DNA of 64,000 bases, taken from Bradyrhizobium elkanii USDA 76. Lineage in GTDB: Bacteria; Pseudomonadota; Alphaproteobacteria; Rhizobiales; Xanthobacteraceae. The notes below the pieces were generated by a model. It did not search any database. It saw only the letters and a program-made list of their open reading frames with translations, and was not told where the DNA came from. Of this stretch, positions 17,424 to 26,083 are shown one piece after another. Position 1 is the stretch's first letter. Every line of letters starts with the position of its first letter. The translations under genes were made by a program, and so were the position numbers. The stretch spans positions 1,418,001 through 1,482,000 of the forward strand of contig NZ_CP066356.1 of the NCBI RefSeq assembly GCF_023278185.1, written 5' to 3'.

Positions 17424-17984
17424 ATGGATATCCCCGGCAGCGCGCGCCTTGTCACCGCAATGCTGGCATCGTTTGTGGTGAGCGCGACAGTGCTCGGTGG
17501 CGCCGGATATTCAGCGTCGCGTATCCTGGTCGCGCCGCAGCGAGACGTCTTCCGGGCCGCGGCGTTCGACATGGAGCTGGCACACGGCTGGTGGTGCGAA
17601 CAAGACGACACTGAGTTCGTCTGCTCCCCGCCCGGCAAGCCTCCCCGTGCGGCAATCGCGATCATCGCCATGAAGGAACGCAACGAGCAGGACAATCTGC
17701 TGGCCTACGAAGACCATCTGAAGCAGCGGCAACGGATCGGCGACGAAGGCACGGGCAAGCTGTCCGACATCCGGTTTGTAAAGCGCAACGTGATCGGTTC
17801 GCACCAATGGGTCGAGGCGCTGCATTCCGGCTCCGAACTGGCAAACTTCGACACCTACTATCTCGCCACGAATACATCCGAGCTCGGCATTCTCGTCACC
17901 TTGTCGGTCCACAAGGATTACGCCGATGAGTATGTTGCCGAGCTCAAGCAGATGATTGAGACGCTCAAGATCTATCAAAAGTGA
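17424..17984 (+). CDS. membrane-anchored or exported protein, partner of the TIR protein
   Basis: 186 residues. An N-terminal hydrophobic segment (about residues 8-32, VTAMLASFVVSATVLGGAGYSA) acts as signal or anchor. A soluble domain follows with the pair WWCEQDDTEFVCSP, whose two cysteines could form a disulfide in the periplasm, and a C-terminal helix VAELKQMIETLKIYQK. It starts 2 bp after the TIR gene, so the two are surely co-transcribed. The core (AIIAMKERNEQDNLLAYEDHL) is not a family I can name. Confidence 0.75.
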   Translation: MDIPGSARLVTAMLASFVVSATVLGGAGYSASRILVAPQRDVFRAAAFDMELAHGWWCEQDDTEFVCSPPGKPPRAAIAIIAMKERNEQDNLLAYEDHLKQRQRIGDEGTGKLSDIRFVKRNVIGSHQWVEALHSGSELANFDTYYLATNTSELGILVTLSVHKDYADEYVAELKQMIETLKIYQK

Positions 17985-18297
17985 GACGTTCCCGGACACA
18001 TGCCGAAATACCCGCGCCCGGTGTGGCGTGCGCTTTGGCAAATACCGTCGTGAACCACGCCGGGAATTCTCTATCTCTGGGCGGCGAGGCTACGCAAGAC
18101 GCCGGTGCGTCCGCCGGTTGCAACGGCCCAGCCGCTGTGCGTTCGTCCTAGCGCAACACGCGTTCGCGCTCTCGCGGTGACGCCGATGTGATCGGCGTCG
18201 CTATTCTTGTGCCGGATACCTCCGTCCCGTTTGCCGGAGATGTCCCGTCGCGCAAACCTCGGCATAGTCCGCGCACAAAAGAAACGTGCGAGGAAAC
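17985..18297. other. intergenic region with one strong hairpin
   Basis: 313 bp without a supported gene. A 9-bp perfect hairpin GACGCCGAT-GTG-ATCGGCGTC lies at 18179-18199, followed by GCTATTCTT, a weak terminator shape. The MFS promoter must lie between it and 18298; no regulator site is obvious. Confidence 0.5.
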
Positions 18298-19587
18298 ATG
18301 ACTGAGAGCACCGTCGATACACTTGCGCCGTCGGTCGCGGCGCCTGGCGCAGTGTCGCCGCGAAAAGTGTTTTGGGCGACCTGGTTCGGCTGGATGCTCG
18401 ATGGCTTCGATTCCTCGATGTATGCCTACATCCTGGTCGGCGCGTTGAGCGAATTGCTGCCGGCCAGCGGCATCGAGCCGAGCAAGGCCAATATCGGCAT
18501 CTATGGCGGGCTGTTGTTCTCGATCTTCATGCTGGGCTGGGCCTGCTCGATGATCTGGGGCTGGGCTGCGGACCGTTACGGACGGGTCCGGATCATGTGC
18601 TGGACGGTGCTGGTCTACTCGCTGTTCACGGCGCTGTGCGGGCTTGCGACCGGTATCGTGATGTTCGCATTGTTTCGCTTTGTTGCCGGCTTCGGCATCG
18701 GCGGCGAATGGGCCGCGGGCACGCCGCTGCTGCAGGAATCCGTGCCGGAGAATACGCGGGTGCGGCTCGCCGGATGGCTGCACACGGCAACGCCGACCGG
18801 GCTGTTCCTCGCCGCCGCCGTGACGCTTGCGATCGGCAGCACGCTCGGCTGGCGCGGCATGTTCCTGCTCGGCATTCTGCCGGCGCTGCTGATCGCGTAT
18901 CTGCGCAGCAACATTCCTGAACCCGAGCGCAGCGCCGCGCGCGAGCAGCCGTCGGTCGCGGCCTTGTTTGCCGGCGATCAGGCGCGCACCACCTGGGCCG
19001 CGGCGCTGATGATGGCCTGCATCATCTTCGGCCTGTGGTCGTCGAACTTCTGGGCCCCGACCGTGATCTCGACCAAGCTGGTCGCCGCGGGCGCGACGCC
19101 GGCGCACGCGCAGGAGATGGGCGCGGTGGCCGGGCTGATCACCAATGTCGGCACGCTGATCGGCTGCCTGCTGGTGCCATGGCTCACCACCTGGCTCGGC
19201 AGCCGGCGTCGCACCGCGGTGTTGTTCTTTATCGGCGGGCTGATCTCCGTCGTGGTCTGCTATGAAGTCGCGATCGAATGGCTCGACAGCCTGACGCTGT
19301 TCATGGTGCTGCTGCCGGTGCTCGGCTTCTTCACCAACGGCGTGTTCGGCCTGTTCACGATCTGGCTGCCGGAGATGTTTCCGTCAGCGCTGCGCGGCTC
19401 GGGCTCCGGCTTCGCCTTCAGCATGGGCCGCGTGCTCGGCGCCGCCGGCCCGACCCTGATCGGCGCGCTCGCCGCCCGCACCGGCAGCTTCCCGCTGGCG
19501 ATTTCGATGCTGTCGCTGATCTATGTGGTCGGCCTGCCGCTGATCGCCCTGGCGCCGGAGACGGCCGGCAAGCCGCTGGCGAAATAG
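18298..19587 (+). CDS. MFS transporter (sugar/organic-acid symporter type)
   Basis: 429 residues from the ATG at 18298, preceded by AGGAA at good spacing; a GTG at 18286 is the alternative. About 12 membrane helices. The first helix reads FGWMLDGFDSSMYAYILVG, typical of the aromatic-acid/sialic-acid:H+ symporter branch, where the D-G-F-D motif is diagnostic. The A-motif-like loop is GWAADRYGRVR, and GFGIGGEWAAG occurs in helix 5. The substrate cannot be assigned. It stands alone: upstream is the hairpin region and the next gene is convergent. Confidence 0.88.
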   Translation: MTESTVDTLAPSVAAPGAVSPRKVFWATWFGWMLDGFDSSMYAYILVGALSELLPASGIEPSKANIGIYGGLLFSIFMLGWACSMIWGWAADRYGRVRIMCWTVLVYSLFTALCGLATGIVMFALFRFVAGFGIGGEWAAGTPLLQESVPENTRVRLAGWLHTATPTGLFLAAAVTLAIGSTLGWRGMFLLGILPALLIAYLRSNIPEPERSAAREQPSVAALFAGDQARTTWAAALMMACIIFGLWSSNFWAPTVISTKLVAAGATPAHAQEMGAVAGLITNVGTLIGCLLVPWLTTWLGSRRRTAVLFFIGGLISVVVCYEVAIEWLDSLTLFMVLLPVLGFFTNGVFGLFTIWLPEMFPSALRGSGSGFAFSMGRVLGAAGPTLIGALAARTGSFPLAISMLSLIYVVGLPLIALAPETAGKPLAK

Positions 19588-19648
19588 CAGGCTACTTTGC
19601 GCGTTGCGCGCGGCTTCGGCCGCGCGCCGTCGCGCATCAAGCGGGGCC

Positions 19649-20821
19649 TTACTCCGCCGGCTTCGCGGTCACCGGCGCCTGCGCGGCCGCAGGTACCTTC
19701 GCGGGCGCCTTCTCGACCTTCTTCGACCAGGAGCGGTAGTAGGCGAGTGCGGTCATCAGCACGATGCCGACAATGCTGACCGCGATCTGCATCCAGATGC
19801 TGCCGGAGACTTCGACCAGCACCACATGCGCGATGACCGCGAGGAAAACGCCGGTGCAGAACACTTCGAGCGACTGCTGGCCGCATTTCAGTATCGGCTG
19901 GAACACCGGCCATTCATATCCGGGCCATTCGCGCGGCAGGAAGCGCGTGACGAAGAAGGCCAACACGATGAAGTGCAGGACGCGATAGGGCGCGAGGTTG
20001 GTCTTGTCGTTCGGATTGAACGCGTCATAGAGCCAGGCCGGCATTGCCTGTCCGAGTTCCGGGAAGCGGCCCGCCAAGGTCATGACCAGCGCGAACAGCA
20101 GATAGGCGCCGCCGACCCAAAGGAAGGCGCGCGAGCGGATGAACGTGATCGATTCGCTGGCGCCGCCGAGCGCGAACCAGCCGCCGAACACGAACAGGAA
20201 CTGCCAGCAGAACGGATTGAAATACCATGAGCCGGACGGATAGGCCGGCAGGTTCCAGCCGAATTGCCGCGCCGCGAGATAGAGCAGGAACGAGGCCAGC
20301 AGCGTCAGATTGAGCTTGCGCAGCATCGCCCACAGCACCAGCGGATAGCACAGCATCAGCGCGATATAGAGCGGCAGCACGTCCATGTTGACCGGCTTGA
20401 ACGCCAGGATCAGGCCCTGATAAAGCGTCTCGGCCGGATTGTGCATGAAGCCCGCGACGTTGAATTCATTCTGCAGGTTGGGGTCGTGATAGCGCTGGGA
20501 GAGATAGCCGATTTCGGCGATGTAGATCACGAACAGCAGGACATGCGCGACATAGATCTGCCAGGCGCGCTTGATCAGGCGGGTGGCGCCGATCACGGTG
20601 CCGCGCTCGAGCATCATGCGCGCATAGACGAAGGAGGCGGTGTAGCCGGAGATGAACACGAACAGATCGGCCGCGTCGCTGAAGCCGAAATTCTTCTGCG
20701 TGATCCAGTTCACCGCGTTGTTCGGAATGTGATCGAGATAGATCGCCCAGTTGGCGAAACCGCGCAGCAGATCCAGGCGATAGTCGCGGCCACGCGGCGG
20801 CAGGACAGCCTTGACGTCCAT
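19649..20821 (-). CDS. opgC: OpgC-type membrane acyltransferase
   Basis: 390 residues from the ATG at 20821 (MDVKAVLPPRGRD); a start at 20878 would add 19 residues without family features. The opening RDYRLDLLRGFANWAIYLDHIP and DAADLFVFISGYTASFVYARM match the OpgC family, which transfers succinyl or similar groups to periplasmic glucans. About ten membrane segments are visible and the tail is Ala/Pro/Lys-rich (KKVEKAPAKVPAAAQAP). No opgGH genes are adjacent, as is common for opgC. Confidence 0.88.
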   Translation of the reverse strand: MDVKAVLPPRGRDYRLDLLRGFANWAIYLDHIPNNAVNWITQKNFGFSDAADLFVFISGYTASFVYARMMLERGTVIGATRLIKRAWQIYVAHVLLFVIYIAEIGYLSQRYHDPNLQNEFNVAGFMHNPAETLYQGLILAFKPVNMDVLPLYIALMLCYPLVLWAMLRKLNLTLLASFLLYLAARQFGWNLPAYPSGSWYFNPFCWQFLFVFGGWFALGGASESITFIRSRAFLWVGGAYLLFALVMTLAGRFPELGQAMPAWLYDAFNPNDKTNLAPYRVLHFIVLAFFVTRFLPREWPGYEWPVFQPILKCGQQSLEVFCTGVFLAVIAHVVLVEVSGSIWMQIAVSIVGIVLMTALAYYRSWSKKVEKAPAKVPAAAQAPVTAKPAE

Positions 20822-21003
20822 CGGTTCGCTCCCATCCCAGTGCCCGCGTGTCCGGTCGCGGGTCGCCCACGACGTCATACTAGAGCAGGATTTCGACGGT
20901 TGTGTATTGGTTTTCCGGAAAGGGATTACTTCGACAGCCGGCCAAACATCGATGAATTTGGATCAAATCGTTCGCGCCACGAACCGCTCGCCGGCGAATG
21001 GTG

Positions 21004-21089
21004 CGTAGGATGAGCAGAGCGACGCGAAACCCATCACTCCATGCCAGCCTGACGAATGATGGATTTCGCTTCGCTCTACCCATCCTACG
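21004..21089. repeat. palindromic intergenic repeat (GTAGGATGGG type)
   Basis: The outer arms CGTAGGATGAGCAGAGCGA and, inverted, the sequence ending in TCGCTCTACCCATCCTACG enclose a second inverted block (CGAAACCCATCA / TGATGGATTTCG). Elements of this form recur between genes in Bradyrhizobium genomes. The stop codon of the tetR gene at 21085 lies inside it. Confidence 0.7.
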
Positions 21090-21738
21090 AGAGCCTACGA
21101 GAACCGGCCGTACGCCGGCGCGGATAACGCTGCACGAACCCGTTATGCAGCGTGGTGAACAGCGCCTTGCCCTTCTTCACCAGATCGTATTTGCGGCCGT
21201 AAAGCAGCCAGACCGCGGTGAGATGGCACATCCCGCCCATCATCAGCGACATCGCGGTGTAGGGATCGAGATTGCGGCGATAGGTGCCGGCGCGGCTCGC
21301 CTGCCTGATCAGCTGCACATAGCGCAGCGCGTATCTGTCGACCGCCTTTTTGATCCGCGGCTCGGCGGCAAGCACGCTCGGCCAGATCTCGAGGAAGAAC
21401 ACCCGGCCCCAACTCGGGTTGTCCTTGATGTACTGGAAGTTGGTGAGGAAGATGATGCGGAGCTGCTCGACGGGGTCGCCACCCTTGACCAGCAGCGGCT
21501 CGGTCTTCTGATATAGCGCCTCGAAATTGCCCTCGGGCACATCGAGCACCAGCGCGCGCTTGTCCTCGAAATAATCATAGATGCTGGAGAGCGGCACTTT
21601 CGCCGCGGCGGCGACCTCGGTGAGCGAGGTGCCGTCGATGCCTTTTTCGCCGAACAGCTTGGTGGCTGCCGTGAGGATCTGCTCGCGCCGGTCGCGGCTG
21701 CGTTGCTGCTTGAGCTTGAGTGTCGTCCCCGAAGCCAC
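21085..21738 (-). CDS. TetR family transcriptional regulator
   Basis: 217 residues. The start is a GTG at 21738 (VASGTTLKLKQQRSRDRREQIL) preceded by GGAGA at good spacing. The helix-turn-helix is clear: ILTAATKLFGEKGIDGTSLTEVAAAAKVPLSS, IYDYFEDKRALV. The remainder is a helical ligand domain ending LFTTLHNGFVQRYPRRR. It lies 88 bp downstream of the acyl-CoA dehydrogenase gene on the same strand and probably controls fatty-acid or related catabolism. The last residues (AGSRRLS) are encoded at the edge of the intergenic repeat, so the C-terminus may differ from relatives. Confidence 0.88.
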   Translation of the reverse strand: MASGTTLKLKQQRSRDRREQILTAATKLFGEKGIDGTSLTEVAAAAKVPLSSIYDYFEDKRALVLDVPEGNFEALYQKTEPLLVKGGDPVEQLRIIFLTNFQYIKDNPSWGRVFFLEIWPSVLAAEPRIKKAVDRYALRYVQLIRQASRAGTYRRNLDPYTAMSLMMGGMCHLTAVWLLYGRKYDLVKKGKALFTTLHNGFVQRYPRRRTAGSRRLS

Positions 21739-21826
21739 TTTCGTCTCCTCGCGTCCGGGAAAAACAGTAAGGCAGCGGGACCGGAACACAAGCGCTATTG
21801 CAACGAGATACAGCGTAGGATTGCCA

Positions 21827-22999
21827 TCACACCGGCGTGTTCCGCCGTTCATGGCGACGGAATGCATCGCGGGCAATGATCTGGCGCATGATCTCGGAGG
21901 TGCCGTCCAGAATGCGGACCACCCGCGTTTCCCGCCAGATGCGTTCGATCGGCAGGTCCCTGGAATAACCGGCACCGCCGAACAGCTGCATGGTGGTGTC
22001 GGCAACGCACTGCACCATGTCGGCGCCGGTATATTTGGAGAGCGCCGCCGCGGCGGTGCGGGCGGCGGCATCGCCCTGGTCGTAACGCCAGGCTGCCTCA
22101 TAGGCGACAAGCCGCGCGGCATGCAGCGAACTCGCCATGTCGGCGATCTGCCACTCGAGGCCCTGATGATCGCGCAGCTTGCGTCCGAACGCCTCGCGCT
22201 CCGAGACATGGTCGAGCGCGTAGTCCAGCAACTGGCTCGCCGCGCCGACGCAATAGGCGCCCCAATGGGTGCGCCCGGCATCCAGGCACCGCATCGCGAT
22301 GGCGAATCCTTCGCCCTCCTGTCCCAGCAGATTCTCGCGCGGAACACGGCAATCCTCGAAGATCACTTCGGCGTGCTGCGAGCCGCGTCCGGCGGCCATC
22401 TCGACCAGGCGGCCGATGGCAAGGCCCGGCGTCTTTGCGTCGACTACAAAGGCCGCGATGCCCTTGGCGCCGGCTGACGGATCGAGCGTGGCGAACACCG
22501 TGAAAACGCCGGCTGTGGGCGCATTGGTGATGTAGGTCTTGCGGCCGTCGAGCACGTAATGATCGCCGTCCCGCCGCGCCCGGGTCTGGATCCGGGCGGC
22601 ATCGGATCCGGCATTCGGCTCGGTCAGCGCGAACGCGCCGATCAGCCGTCCGCTGGCGAGCTCCGGCAGCCATCGGTCGCGAACCGCCGGCTGGGCGTAG
22701 AACTCGATCGCCTTCGAGCCGATGTGAACGTTGACCCCGCTCAGATAGTAGAAGGCGGTGTGGGCCTTCGCGAGCTCCTCGATCGCGATGCAGCTGCCCA
22801 GCATCGAGAGGCCGAGGCCGCCGAATTGCTTCGGCGTGTTGGTGCCGAACAATCCCATCCTGCGCAGGCCGGCCATGGCGCTGTCCGGCACCTCGCCGGT
22901 CGCCTCGATCGCGGCATCGTGCGGCTGCAGCTCGCTGCGCACGAATTCGCGCACCCGGCCTTGCAGAACGCGGAGATCGTCGGGAAGCTCAAAATGCAT
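21827..22999 (-). CDS. acyl-CoA dehydrogenase
   Basis: 390 residues, full length for the family. It is an FAD enzyme that oxidises acyl-CoA to enoyl-CoA. Landmarks are GLFGTNTPKQFGGLG, the FAD-binding ALTEPNAGSDAARI, YVLDGRKTYITNA, the second signature QLFGGAGYSRDLPIERIWRETRVVRI, and the C-terminal DGTSEIMRQIIARDAF. The glycine after GYSRD and the IERI-WRE block are intact. The catalytic base cannot be placed with certainty. It is followed by the TetR gene on the same strand and is divergent from the asparaginase gene. Confidence 0.93.
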   Translation of the reverse strand: MHFELPDDLRVLQGRVREFVRSELQPHDAAIEATGEVPDSAMAGLRRMGLFGTNTPKQFGGLGLSMLGSCIAIEELAKAHTAFYYLSGVNVHIGSKAIEFYAQPAVRDRWLPELASGRLIGAFALTEPNAGSDAARIQTRARRDGDHYVLDGRKTYITNAPTAGVFTVFATLDPSAGAKGIAAFVVDAKTPGLAIGRLVEMAAGRGSQHAEVIFEDCRVPRENLLGQEGEGFAIAMRCLDAGRTHWGAYCVGAASQLLDYALDHVSEREAFGRKLRDHQGLEWQIADMASSLHAARLVAYEAAWRYDQGDAAARTAAAALSKYTGADMVQCVADTTMQLFGGAGYSRDLPIERIWRETRVVRILDGTSEIMRQIIARDAFRRHERRNTPV

Positions 23000-23238
23000 G
23001 GCGCGGCCAAAAGTCGAATAATCTTCGAAAAATGTTGCGACGCCTCCCGGCAGATGTCAAGGTTTTGCGGAAGTTCCCAAGGGCAAGACCGGCAAGATCG
23101 CGCTGCGCAAGTCACTTGAAGCTTGCTGAAGATTCTGGCCGAGCTTTCGCCCGCTGCCTCTATCGCCGCAACTTTGTCCACTTGTTGAGGGACAAAACCA
23201 AGAGTTGTGGATTTGCAACCTGTCGCTCGGGGCAAAAA

Positions 23239-24330
23239 ATGACACCACGTTCGTTTCGACCCAACTATTCCGCACGGCTCTTTCTCGCCGCAGCCCTTAC
23301 GATCGGGATTGCCTCGCCGGTATCCGCACAACAGGCCACCGGCACCACGCTGGCCCGCGTGCTCGTGCTCGGCACCGGCGGCACCATCGCGGGCCAGGCC
23401 AGCGCCCGCGCCGGCAACGCCTATGATTCAGGCAAGGTCAGTGCGGCCAACCTGATCGCGGCGATCCCAGGCATCGACAAGCTTTCCCAGATCTCGGCCG
23501 AGCAGATCTCGTCGATCGGCTCGCAGGACATGAACGACAACGTGTGGTTCGACCTCGTCAAGCGCATCCGCGCGGCCGTCGACAACAAGGAGGTCGACGG
23601 TGTCGTGATCACCCATGGCACCGACACGATGGAGGAGACCGCGTTCTTCCTGCAGAACGTGCTCGACACCGACGTGCCGATCGTGCTGGTTGGATCGATG
23701 CGGCCCTCGACCGCGATCGGCGCTGATGGCCCGGCCAATCTTTACGAGGCGATGCGGGTCGCCTCTGCCCCGGAATCCCGCGGCCGCGGTGTGCTCGTGG
23801 TGCTCAACGACACCATCCATGCCGCGCGCTGGGTGCAGAAGACCAACACCACCAGCGTCGAGACTTTCCGTTCGCCCGATGCCGGGCCGGTCGGCTATGT
23901 CGACACCGGCTCGCTGCGCTTTCTGCAGCCGGCCGCTCCAGCCAGAGGCGCCAAGCTGAAATTGCCGGATGCGCCGCCCTTGCCGCGGGTCGACATCATC
24001 TATTCGCACGCCAACATGGACGCCGCTGAGGTCGAGGATGCGGTCAAGCGCGGCGCCAAGGGCATCGTGCTGGCCGGCGTCGGCGACGGCAATTCATCGA
24101 AGGGCGCGATCGATGCGCTGGCCGCCGCGGCGAAGCAGGGCGTCGTGGTGGTGCGTTCGAGCCGGGTCGGTTCAGGTTTCGTCAACCGCAACGTCGAGGT
24201 CGAGGATGACAAGCTCGGCTTTGCGGTCTCGCTCGATCTCAACCCGCAGAAGGCGCGCGTGTTGCTCGAGCTCCTGATCGCGAACGGCATCACCGAGCCG
24301 TCGGCGGTTCAGCAGGCCTTCGCGCGGTAG
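23239..24330 (+). CDS. type II (periplasmic) L-asparaginase
   Basis: 363 residues from the ATG at 23239. A signal peptide is clear (LFLAAALTIGIASPVSAQQ). The two catalytic blocks are intact: GTGGTIAG with nucleophile Thr at about residue 49, and VVITHGTDTMEETAFFL with the second Thr and Asp. Other family marks are VGSMRPSTAIGADGPANLYEA and YSHANMD. It hydrolyses asparagine (and possibly glutamine) to the acid and ammonia in the periplasm. An upstream in-frame extension from 23032 has no signal-peptide or domain character. Its 3' end overlaps the convergent sigma-factor gene by 22 bp. Confidence 0.93.
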   Translation: MTPRSFRPNYSARLFLAAALTIGIASPVSAQQATGTTLARVLVLGTGGTIAGQASARAGNAYDSGKVSAANLIAAIPGIDKLSQISAEQISSIGSQDMNDNVWFDLVKRIRAAVDNKEVDGVVITHGTDTMEETAFFLQNVLDTDVPIVLVGSMRPSTAIGADGPANLYEAMRVASAPESRGRGVLVVLNDTIHAARWVQKTNTTSVETFRSPDAGPVGYVDTGSLRFLQPAAPARGAKLKLPDAPPLPRVDIIYSHANMDAAEVEDAVKRGAKGIVLAGVGDGNSSKGAIDALAAAAKQGVVVVRSSRVGSGFVNRNVEVEDDKLGFAVSLDLNPQKARVLLELLIANGITEPSAVQQAFAR

Positions 24331-24857
24331 ACCGCCGGTTTTGAGGCGCCGCCGGCGAGCCTCGGCTCCGGTAGCGTCTGCGTCGTCTTATTCGCCGCGC
24401 GCCGCGCCGCGAGCAGCATGGCGCGCGCTTCCGCGATGCGCGACATCACGGTAGTGACGGGAATGCCGGTGACTTCGGCGATCTCCTTGTAGGAGAGATC
24501 GATCATTTCGCGCAGGGCGATGACTTCGCGGAGCGGCGCGGGCAGGTCGGCAACCAGTTGCCGGATTGTTGCGCTGTCGCGCCGTTCTGGCGCTACATTC
24601 TCGCCGGCTAGTTCTTGGCCGAGTTTCTCCAGGCAGACGGCTTTGAGGATCGCGAGCAGCCACGGCCTGATGGCCGGGCCGCGTAGGCCGTCGAACCGGC
24701 GCAGTGCGCGCCGATAGCATTCCTGCACGGCCAGTTCGGCGTCCGCCTCGGTTCGCATCAACACCTGGGCGAACGCATAGGCATCGTCGAGACACGGCAG
24801 CGCCGCGTCGCGAAACTGCTGCGCCGTCTTGTTCCCGGCTTTCGCACTTCGCATCAT
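24309..24857 (-). CDS. ECF-type RNA polymerase sigma factor
   Basis: 182 residues from the ATG at 24857. Region 2 includes LPCLDDAYAFAQVLMRTEADAELAVQECY and FDGLRGPAIRPWLLAILKAVC. Region 4 has LPAPLREVIALREMIDLSYKEIAEVTGIPVTTVMSRIAEARAML, the promoter -35-recognising helix-turn-helix. No anti-sigma gene is adjacent. Divergent from it is an AraC-type gene, and it converges on the asparaginase gene with a 22-bp overlap. Target promoters cannot be inferred. Confidence 0.85.
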   Translation of the reverse strand: MMRSAKAGNKTAQQFRDAALPCLDDAYAFAQVLMRTEADAELAVQECYRRALRRFDGLRGPAIRPWLLAILKAVCLEKLGQELAGENVAPERRDSATIRQLVADLPAPLREVIALREMIDLSYKEIAEVTGIPVTTVMSRIAEARAMLLAARRAANKTTQTLPEPRLAGGASKPAVYRAKAC

Positions 24858-25042
24858 AGGGTTGCATCTCGTGAATAGCTTTACCGGCAATCGGCGCAGT
24901 GGTATCAGGCTCCGCGCCGGAGTCGTGGACCGTCGCGCCAAGCGTAGGGACAGGAACGACGTGCGCACACGACATGCGCGCGGCGGGCAGCAAGCGAGCG
25001 ATCGTGTCAGCCTTGATCGATCGGGCGTTCGGAGCACGGATC

Positions 25043-26023
25043 ATGTCCGAGACACAGGTGCCCAACCGGTTCTCGATCTTCCATCATGGGCTGGCGAAAG
25101 GGCCGGCCTATGAGGCATGGCGCGAAGGGATTTGCCGCGGCTTCTGCCGGCTCGACGTCGGACCGACCGACGACAACCACATCGACTGCCACAATGAGTT
25201 CACGCTGCTGCATACGGTCGCCATCGCGACGCCGCGCGGCGGCTCGGCCCGCTTCGCCCGCACCCGCGCGCTTCTGAATGACGGCTGCGACGATCTTGTC
25301 CTGATCTTTGCGACGCGCGGCACGGTGCAGGTCACGCAAGCAGGCAAGGCGATCGAGCTTCAGCGCGGCCAGATGTGCCTCACCGAAATGAATATCGTCG
25401 GCACCGCCGATCTCACCCGGTCGGGCAGCTTTACGACGACGCGGTTTCCGCGGCGCTTGCTGCTCCAGATCGCACCCTCGGCGGAGACGCAGCTGGCGCG
25501 GGTGCTCGGGCGCGAGCCGGCCTTGGGCGCGATGATCGAGCGCTATTCCGCGCTCTGCACCGAGCTTGCCGGCGATCTCGACGCGCCCGGCCAGCAGGCG
25601 GCGGCGCATCATCTCGCCGACCTGGTCGGTCTCGTTCTCGGCAACAGCGCCGAGACGAAGGAACTGGCGGCACGCGACGGCGTGGCGAAGGCGCGGCTCG
25701 ATCTGATGAAGGCCGATGTCCTGAAGAATCTCGACAATTGCAAGCTCACGATCGAGGCCGTAGCAAAGGCGAATGCGCTCAGCACCCGCCAGGCGCAGCG
25801 CCTGTTCGCGTCGGAAGGGACGACGTTCTCGGAGTTCGTCCTCGATCAGCGTTTGCTGCTGGCGCGGCGGTTGCTGCTGCACGAAGAGGGCGCCGGCCGC
25901 AAGGTCAGCGACATCGCCTATACGGTCGGCTTCAACGACCTCTCATATTTCCACCGCGCGTTCCGCCGGAAGTTCGGCGTAGCACCGGTGGAGATGCAGA
26001 TGGAACTGGGGCGGCGGCATTGA
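25043..26023 (+). CDS. AraC family transcriptional regulator
   Basis: 326 residues from the ATG at 25043 (MSETQVPNRFSIFHHG); the frame is open 48 codons further upstream into the divergent promoter region. The N-terminal half is a cupin-like effector domain of the AraC_binding_2 type (FATRGTVQVTQAGKAIELQRGQMCL). The C-terminal 100 residues carry two helix-turn-helices: LTIEAVAKANALSTRQAQRLFASEGTTFSEF broken across two helices, then KVSDIAYTVGFNDLSYFHRAFRRKFGVAP. Divergent from the ECF sigma gene; the effector is unknown. Confidence 0.9.
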   Translation: MSETQVPNRFSIFHHGLAKGPAYEAWREGICRGFCRLDVGPTDDNHIDCHNEFTLLHTVAIATPRGGSARFARTRALLNDGCDDLVLIFATRGTVQVTQAGKAIELQRGQMCLTEMNIVGTADLTRSGSFTTTRFPRRLLLQIAPSAETQLARVLGREPALGAMIERYSALCTELAGDLDAPGQQAAAHHLADLVGLVLGNSAETKELAARDGVAKARLDLMKADVLKNLDNCKLTIEAVAKANALSTRQAQRLFASEGTTFSEFVLDQRLLLARRLLLHEEGAGRKVSDIAYTVGFNDLSYFHRAFRRKFGVAPVEMQMELGRRH

Positions 26024-26083
26024 ACACCGCTTGTCGCTGACGTAGATCAGGAAACCGGCTTCATCCCAATGAGGGCGCTGCCA

